From: JBEKZQ01 sp049509675
GTDB taxonomy: Bacteria > Planctomycetota > Planctomycetia > Pirellulales > Thermoguttaceae
NCBI GenBank assembly: GCA_049509675.1
Contig: JBEKZQ010000253.1
Coordinates: 1-9,321 of the forward strand
Length of the DNA stretch: 9,321 bases
Direction of reading: 5' to 3'
Part shown: piece by piece, positions 6,094 to 9,321 of the stretch
Layout: each line of letters starts with the position of its first letter
How positions within the stretch are numbered: position 1 is the stretch's first letter
The notes under the pieces: generated by a model
The model's database searches: none
Told to the model about the DNA's origin: nothing
The model's input: only the letters and a program-made list of their open reading frames with translations
Program-made: the position numbers and the translations under genes

Positions 6094-7422
6094 TTACTTC
6101 TCCTTCAAGTGAAGGTGCTCCAACCCAAGCCGACCACACACGTCTGCAAAAACCGACCTCGCAATCGGTGTATCCCGTTCTCTGATGTAGAACTCATCGT
6201 GCAGCGTGACCACGAGCACGCCGCGATCCACCAGCACAGGCGCTACCTGCTCGACCACGAGCCACGATTCCAGGCGCTGAAGTACGCGGATCAACTCCCC
6301 GTGCCACCGATCTCCGTGTCCCGCCTTTTGGATGTGTCGCGCAAATCGCAATACTGTGGGGAACGCTTCCTCAAACACGCCTTGAAACGAACTGTGATAC
6401 CAACCCCGCCGCCCGAGGATATCCTGCATCATCAGATGCTTCGCTCGACTCCGACGTGCCGCCGGATCGGCGCCGAGGTCTATTTCCCTTTCCATACACC
6501 GGCGAACCAGATCGTTGTAAAGGTCGTTGTCCACTGCCTCCAAGTACACTTCAAAGTCTGGACCTGGCCTCGGAGCAGATACAGCAGCTTCCAACCCCGG
6601 AAGACCCGTCCACCGCCGACACCGCGGCACAGGAGCCTCTATCTCGCGCAGTCGCGAGACGAGAGCACTAAGAATTATGTTGCACGTTTTCCCCTTAACA
6701 CCCAACTCAATAAGAGTGCCGAGGAGCGCGGGTTGGGTAGCGCGCACATCCAAGCCGACGATCCTTTCACCCGCCAAACGGAGGCATGGCCGGAGCACTT
6801 TCGCCATCTGTGTGATCGCGTTGAATCGGCGCCCCGTTGCACCTATCGAGTACGCGGATGCCCCGCGGCGAATGTGCTCCAGTAATCGTGCTTGATTGGG
6901 CCGGTCGTCGGGTTCTATCGTCTCTAGGATCGCGTCGGTTCCCTCGCCAATCGTCAGATTCCGCTGCATCGCGAAAAGCCGATAGTCGATCGGCAGCCAA
7001 AGCTTCTTCGCCTCCTCCTCGTGTAGCCGCGTGGATTCCCGCTGATACCGCCGAATGAAGCTGGCATTTCTCGCCTGCACCCATTCCCGGCGCCCGCTAC
7101 GGTGTTTTTCAGTTAGCCTATAACCTTTCGGCCAATGACCCACTCGGTATGATGATGATTGCTCAAGATCACCGGCGTTCACAAGGCCCCTGACCACTGC
7201 CGGCCCGTCCCGCATGAACCTCCGGAGAATACCGCTGTGCAGTCGCACATCGCCCTCGTAGTCAGCCTTTCCCTGGTCCGTCTTCCGACAGATCGTGTCA
7301 ACCAGCCAATTGGCATCGTCGGCACGGCGACGAAGTTCAGGGGGCAGAGACTCCGCGGCGTTGAATTTTGCTGGCACGCGAAGGCATGGCCCTGTTGGGA
7401 GGCACCGCGGTAACGTGACCAT
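6094..7422 (-). CDS. Putative palm-domain polymerase-like protein (Pol A / T7 RNAP-like motifs)
   Basis: This 442-residue protein resembles a little-characterised family of plasmid and phage proteins known to me only as hypotheticals. Three spaced motifs recall single-subunit polymerases. A possible motif A is GLDVRATQPALL (D225). A possible motif B is RSRAKHLMMQDILG (R324, K328, G337), matching the R-x3-K-x7-[YL]-G spacing of T7 RNA polymerase. A possible motif C is VVTLHDEFYI (H408, D409), like the HDE of Pol A. LQRLESWLVV at 381-390 lies where Pol A has its conserved Gln helix. Residues 197-215 (RRFNAITQMAKVLRPCLRL) precede motif A, as I recall for the family. The N-terminal 180 residues are charged and helical, with no exonuclease motifs seen. 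The ATG at 7422 has AGG just upstream. It may replicate or prime the element. The function is a motif-based inference. Confidence 0.72.
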   Translation of the reverse strand: MVTLPRCLPTGPCLRVPAKFNAAESLPPELRRRADDANWLVDTICRKTDQGKADYEGDVRLHSGILRRFMRDGPAVVRGLVNAGDLEQSSSYRVGHWPKGYRLTEKHRSGRREWVQARNASFIRRYQRESTRLHEEEAKKLWLPIDYRLFAMQRNLTIGEGTDAILETIEPDDRPNQARLLEHIRRGASAYSIGATGRRFNAITQMAKVLRPCLRLAGERIVGLDVRATQPALLGTLIELGVKGKTCNIILSALVSRLREIEAPVPRCRRWTGLPGLEAAVSAPRPGPDFEVYLEAVDNDLYNDLVRRCMEREIDLGADPAARRSRAKHLMMQDILGRRGWYHSSFQGVFEEAFPTVLRFARHIQKAGHGDRWHGELIRVLQRLESWLVVEQVAPVLVDRGVLVVTLHDEFYIRERDTPIARSVFADVCGRLGLEHLHLKEK

Positions 7423-7497
7423 CTAGCCTGCCGAAGACTGAGGACCGGTTGTTCCGCCGCCGGCACGGGCCGGCCAGGGCTTCTGGGATGTGAAAAG

Positions 7498-7514
7498 ACC
7501 GACATCGTGTCGGC
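7498..7514. repeat. Dispersed 17-bp palindrome, copy 4
   Basis: ACCGACA-TCG-TGTCGGC has six paired bases per arm. It lies 76 bp before the polymerase-like gene, in the gap after the HTH gene. GC-rich GGGCCGG tracts flank it on both sides. Confidence 0.82.
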
Positions 7515-7570
7515 ATGGCCCGCCACCGGGCCGGGGAGAAGGCGCAATCACCGCGCCACGCTTGTCTTGA

Positions 7571-7792
7571 TTACCCGGCCGTCTGTGCCGGCGTTTTGCT
7601 CTCGCACATGAACGTATCAAGGTCATGCACGTCGTAACAAACCCGCCTCTTGCTCGGCCGGCAGGGGACCAAGGTGCCCGCCGCCGCCAGATTGTCGAGG
7701 TTCCTCGCGGAGATGCTCAAGTATCGGGCCGCGTCGAGACGCCCCAAATAACGAGCCGCTGGACCTCGGAAAGGGTTCCCCATGAACTCCAT
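7571..7792 (-). CDS. Small HTH protein, AlpA/excisionase-like
   Basis: This 73-residue protein has the MerR-type winged-helix layout of excisionases. RLDAARYLSISARNLDNLAA (18-37) is the recognition helix-turn-helix. A GTLVPCRPSKRRVCYDVHDL wing and strand follows, and then the short end helix DTFM. Proteins of this type bind DNA as excision directionality factors or as transcription activators in integrated elements. The first ATG (7792) has GGAG seven bases upstream. A second ATG three codons later also has GGAG. It stands at the head of the minus-strand cluster, 148 bases before the polymerase-like gene. It could serve as Xis for the integrase or as regulator at the palindromes. Both roles are inference. 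Confidence 0.8.
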   Translation of the reverse strand: MEFMGNPFRGPAARYLGRLDAARYLSISARNLDNLAAAGTLVPCRPSKRRVCYDVHDLDTFMCESKTPAQTAG

Positions 7793-7836
7793 AGCTACAC
7801 TCCGGTTGCAAAGCCATGCTGCGAGACTCCGGGGGT

Positions 7837-7865
7837 AGTTTAGCAGAACCGCCTAAAACGGTCGA
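7837..7865 (-). promoter_or_regulatory. Weak candidate promoter of the HTH gene
   Basis: On the minus strand, TCGACC (7860-7865) and TAAACT (7837-7842) are 17 bases apart, each matching the consensus at four of six positions. Palindrome copy 5 begins nine bases upstream of the -35. A protein bound there would be well placed to affect this promoter. The match is weak enough to be chance. Confidence 0.25.
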
Positions 7866-7873
7866 TCCCGAAA

Positions 7874-7890
7874 ACCGACAGGGTGTCGCT
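7874..7890. repeat. Dispersed 17-bp palindrome, copy 5
   Basis: ACCGACA-GGG-TGTCGCT keeps the inner CGACA/TGTCG pairs but loses the outer ones. It lies 82 bp before the HTH gene and exactly 30 bp from copy 6. Confidence 0.7.
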
Positions 7891-8116
7891 TTGTCCTCCG
7901 CACGCCGACACCATGTCGGCAATTCCATTTTGCAGCCCGGCCGAGATTGCCCGAATCGACTCCGGGCGGACGGATGCGGCGGTGCGCAAAATCTACGCAT
8001 CGCTCAAGGACGAGCCGCTGGTGCGGTGGAAGGATTCCTACCGCGCGGTGCTGGGGACCAATATCACTCGTTGTAACCGGACGGAAGGGGCAGCACTTCG
8101 ACGCACTTGCCCCTAA
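7883..8116 (+). CDS. Short plus-strand ORF, possibly a truncated gene
   Basis: This is the only plus-strand ORF that looks partly coding. From the ATG at 7913 (in palindrome copy 6) it reads MSAIPFCSPAEIARIDSG, then a helical, well-mixed stretch with VRKIYASLKDEPLVRW and KDSYRAVLGTNI. After about 8063 the sequence is the antisense of the convergent lipoprotein end, and the ORF reads TRCNRTEGAALRRTCP, which looks random. The protein may have lost its 3' part at a junction near 8060. A GTG at 7883 in copy 5 is an alternative start. Neither has a Shine-Dalgarno. I do not recognise the family. It may instead be a chance ORF. Confidence 0.35.
   Translation: MSLCPPHADTMSAIPFCSPAEIARIDSGRTDAAVRKIYASLKDEPLVRWKDSYRAVLGTNITRCNRTEGAALRRTCP
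7904..7920. repeat. Dispersed 17-bp palindrome, copy 6
   Basis: GCCGACA-CCA-TGTCGGC has perfect 7-bp arms. It is paired with copy 5 at a 30-bp spacing, between the HTH gene on the minus strand and a short plus-strand ORF. The ATG of that ORF lies inside the palindrome. Confidence 0.87.
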
Positions 8117-8708
8117 CCCATTGCTGTCTGACGAGTTCGTACTCACCGGCCATGTCGTCGTTAGGCTTATCCTCGTGCAGCACGTTGTCGAACCACAAAT
8201 CGACGCGGCTGGGCACCGCGACGGCCGCGCAGTCTCCGAAGAAGTCTAAGGATGTACTCGACTGAGCGTCGACCAGGCGTTTAGCTTGCTCTTCCGATAT
8301 GTCGAGCACGAAGTGGGTTTTCCGCCAAATATCCTGCCATACTGGGGCTTCCGAATTATCCGGCTCAAGATGGCAGACCAAACGCAGGCCGTCGTTTCGT
8401 CGGTAAATATCATCGGCGTATGCAGTGAGGAGAATTGCGTGCCCAATAAGCGGGTCGAGAGCCTTTTGTAGCTGATAGGCGTAACCCTCTCCGACCGGCG
8501 ATCCATGTGCGGCGGACATCCAGTCGGTTCGGGCGCCGTGCTTGTCCGCCAATGCGCCAATTTGTTGTAGGACCGCTGCTTTGCGGGCTGCATCTTCTTG
8601 CTTTTTTGCTGCCTTGTTAGCGATGGAGGTATCGCTGCAACCACTTACCAAAAGGGCAGACAGAGCAAACAGCGCTACGATCGTCGGATGTTCTGTGTTG
8701 GGGTACAT
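8064..8708 (-). CDS. Predicted lipoprotein of unknown function
   Basis: This 214-residue protein has a type II signal peptide. A short n-region (MYPNTEHP) is followed by a hydrophobic TIVALFALSALL and the lipobox LVSGC, with lipidated C24. A charged helix (ANKAAKKQEDAARKAAVLQQIGALA) follows. A beta-rich region from about residue 70 has GHAILLTAYADDIY, GLRLVCHL, CAAVAVPSRVDLW and a C-terminal VEVLPLPSG. The layout recalls small OB-fold-like lipoproteins, but I cannot assign one. It is probably anchored in a membrane and exposed to the periplasm. The ATG at 8708 is chosen because it opens the signal peptide and has GGAG eight bases upstream. Longer in-frame starts would bury the signal peptide. 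Palindrome copy 7 lies 33 bp upstream. It may be host rather than element DNA. Confidence 0.8.
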   Translation of the reverse strand: MYPNTEHPTIVALFALSALLVSGCSDTSIANKAAKKQEDAARKAAVLQQIGALADKHGARTDWMSAAHGSPVGEGYAYQLQKALDPLIGHAILLTAYADDIYRRNDGLRLVCHLEPDNSEAPVWQDIWRKTHFVLDISEEQAKRLVDAQSSTSLDFFGDCAAVAVPSRVDLWFDNVLHEDKPNDDMAGEYELVRQQWVRGKCVEVLPLPSGYNE

Positions 8709-8740
8709 CTCGGTTTCTCCGCGGATTTGCCTTCCCTGAT

Positions 8741-8757
8741 GCCGACACCGTGTCGCT
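8741..8757. repeat. Dispersed 17-bp palindrome, copy 7
   Basis: GCCGACA-CCG-TGTCGCT keeps five inner base pairs per arm. It lies between the small membrane protein gene and the lipoprotein start, 33 bp before the latter. Confidence 0.72.
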
Positions 8758-8767
8758 TCGGTAACTC

Positions 8768-9025
8768 CTACCAGGGGTTCTGCCTTGACGCACTTGGCGC
8801 CGGCGCAGTGGTCTTTTTCATTTCGTACCACCCCTCGGTGCCGAGCGTCTCGGCCGTTCCGGTAAAACGATTGATGCGCACTATAAACGTTGATGACACA
8901 CCGCCCCCGTAGTGTCGGCTGTAGCTGTCGTACCGGTATAATGTTGGCCACACGAAGGCGGCGAACAGGCACATTACGGCGACGGCCGCGATCAGGAACA
9001 CCCAGCCGGTTGCTTTCTGCGGCAT
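8768..9025 (-). CDS. Small single-pass membrane protein, unknown function
   Basis: This 85-residue protein has one N-terminal membrane segment (GWVFLIAAVAVMCLFAAFVW, residues 7-26). A short polar domain follows, containing SRHYGGGVSSTFIVRINR and TAETLGTEGWYEMKK and ending in a Pro/Ala-rich tail. There is no signal-peptidase site I can see, so it probably stays anchored with the polar part outside the cytoplasm. The ATG at 9025 has GGAG eight bases upstream. It precedes the lipoprotein gene by 59 bases in the same direction, with palindrome copy 7 between. I do not recognise the family. Confidence 0.65.
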   Translation of the reverse strand: MPQKATGWVFLIAAVAVMCLFAAFVWPTLYRYDSYSRHYGGGVSSTFIVRINRFTGTAETLGTEGWYEMKKTTAPAPSASRQNPW

Positions 9026-9075
9026 GATTTAGTCTCCAGGAGTACAGGTTTTTCGGGGCGCATCCTACGATCACT

Positions 9076-9321
9076 TCACGAAATCAAGATTTGGTCACGT
9101 AGCCGCCGCCTCCCAGCGTAGGCCAACAGGCCGATGGCCCCGACGCCGAGAAGCGCGAAGGTGGAGGGCTCGGGCTCGGAGATGGGAGTGAGGAGGAAGG
9201 CAGGGTCCGATCTGGCTGATGCGCCCAAAACGCGGGTTTTTTCGACCTGCATGCCGGCACGGACCGCGGGAGTCGGGGGTGCCTGCTCTGCAATTGCTAT
9301 TGGTGAAAAGGGCGTCCTTTC
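9076..9321 (-). CDS. C-terminal end of a PEP-CTERM sorted protein (partial)
   Basis: An open frame enters from the right edge and stops at 9076. Its last residues have the three parts of a PEP-CTERM signal: SEPEPSTFALLG with the PEP motif, a hydrophobic VGAIGLLAYA helix, and the Arg-rich RRRLRDQIL tail. Such proteins are exported, processed and sorted by exosortase. Planctomycetes encode many of them. The visible 81 residues before and around the signal include a Pro/Ala-rich spacer. The start codon and the functional domain lie outside the window. A different frame here (9084-9293) is also open but lacks this signature. Confidence 0.75.
   Translation of the reverse strand, partial: ERTPFSPIAIAEQAPPTPAVRAGMQVEKTRVLGASARSDPAFLLTPISEPEPSTFALLGVGAIGLLAYAGRRRLRDQILIS

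Noticed and set aside
1787..8757. Integron-like attC sites or a CRISPR array
   Set aside because: The palindromes lack GTTRRRY core sites and are hundreds to thousands of bases apart, with one pair at 30 bp. There are no regular spacers and no cas or integron integrase gene.
8064..9074. A 336-residue version of the lipoprotein
   Set aside because: It would overlap the small membrane protein gene and place the signal peptide in the middle of the chain.
7793..9321. A second copy of the tRNA-Leu 3' segment marking the right end
   Set aside because: I looked for the TTCGAGTCCCG core in the right part of the window and found none. The right end is outside the window or has decayed.

Overview
The window looks like planctomycete DNA, perhaps Gemmata-like. 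The evidence is high GC content, an integrase with the FQNLRSTRETEL signature that I know from planctomycete recombinases, and a PEP-CTERM sorting tail with an Arg-rich end at the right edge. Nearly every credible gene lies on the minus strand. Assignments rest on motifs read by eye.

Layout from left to right: bases 1-81 hold nothing I can name. Bases 82-176 carry the 3' part of a tRNA-Leu(UAA) on the plus strand, which looks like an attachment site. A tyrosine recombinase (142-1413) reads antisense into it. The recombinase is preceded by a small XRE repressor-like gene (1418-1642) with a well-formed and apparently leaderless promoter. The gap 1643-1859 holds that promoter and a palindrome. 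Next come a phage-type Dam adenine methyltransferase with a C-terminal zinc-finger-like cluster (1860-2573), an unrecognised 200-residue protein (2746-3348), and a 768-residue fusion of topoisomerase VI B-like and A-like parts (3421-5727) that resembles topoisomerase VIII. A small coupled ORF (5714-6091) follows, then a 442-residue protein with a possible Pol A / T7 RNAP-type palm (6094-7422) and an AlpA/Xis-like HTH protein (7571-7792). The last part (7793-9321) holds a short plus-strand ORF, a lipoprotein, a small membrane protein and the end of a PEP-CTERM protein. It may already be host chromosome.

Together, the recombinase, repressor, Dam methylase, IIB topoisomerase and polymerase-like protein look like the maintenance and replication core of an integrated plasmid-like or phage-like element.

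The most striking unexplained feature is a 17-bp palindrome, consensus GCCGACA-N3-TGTCGGC, present in seven copies. There is one in each larger gap between transcription units, with two copies 30 bp apart at 7874-7920. None lies inside the body of a well-supported gene. It could be an operator shared across the element or a genome-wide intergenic repeat.
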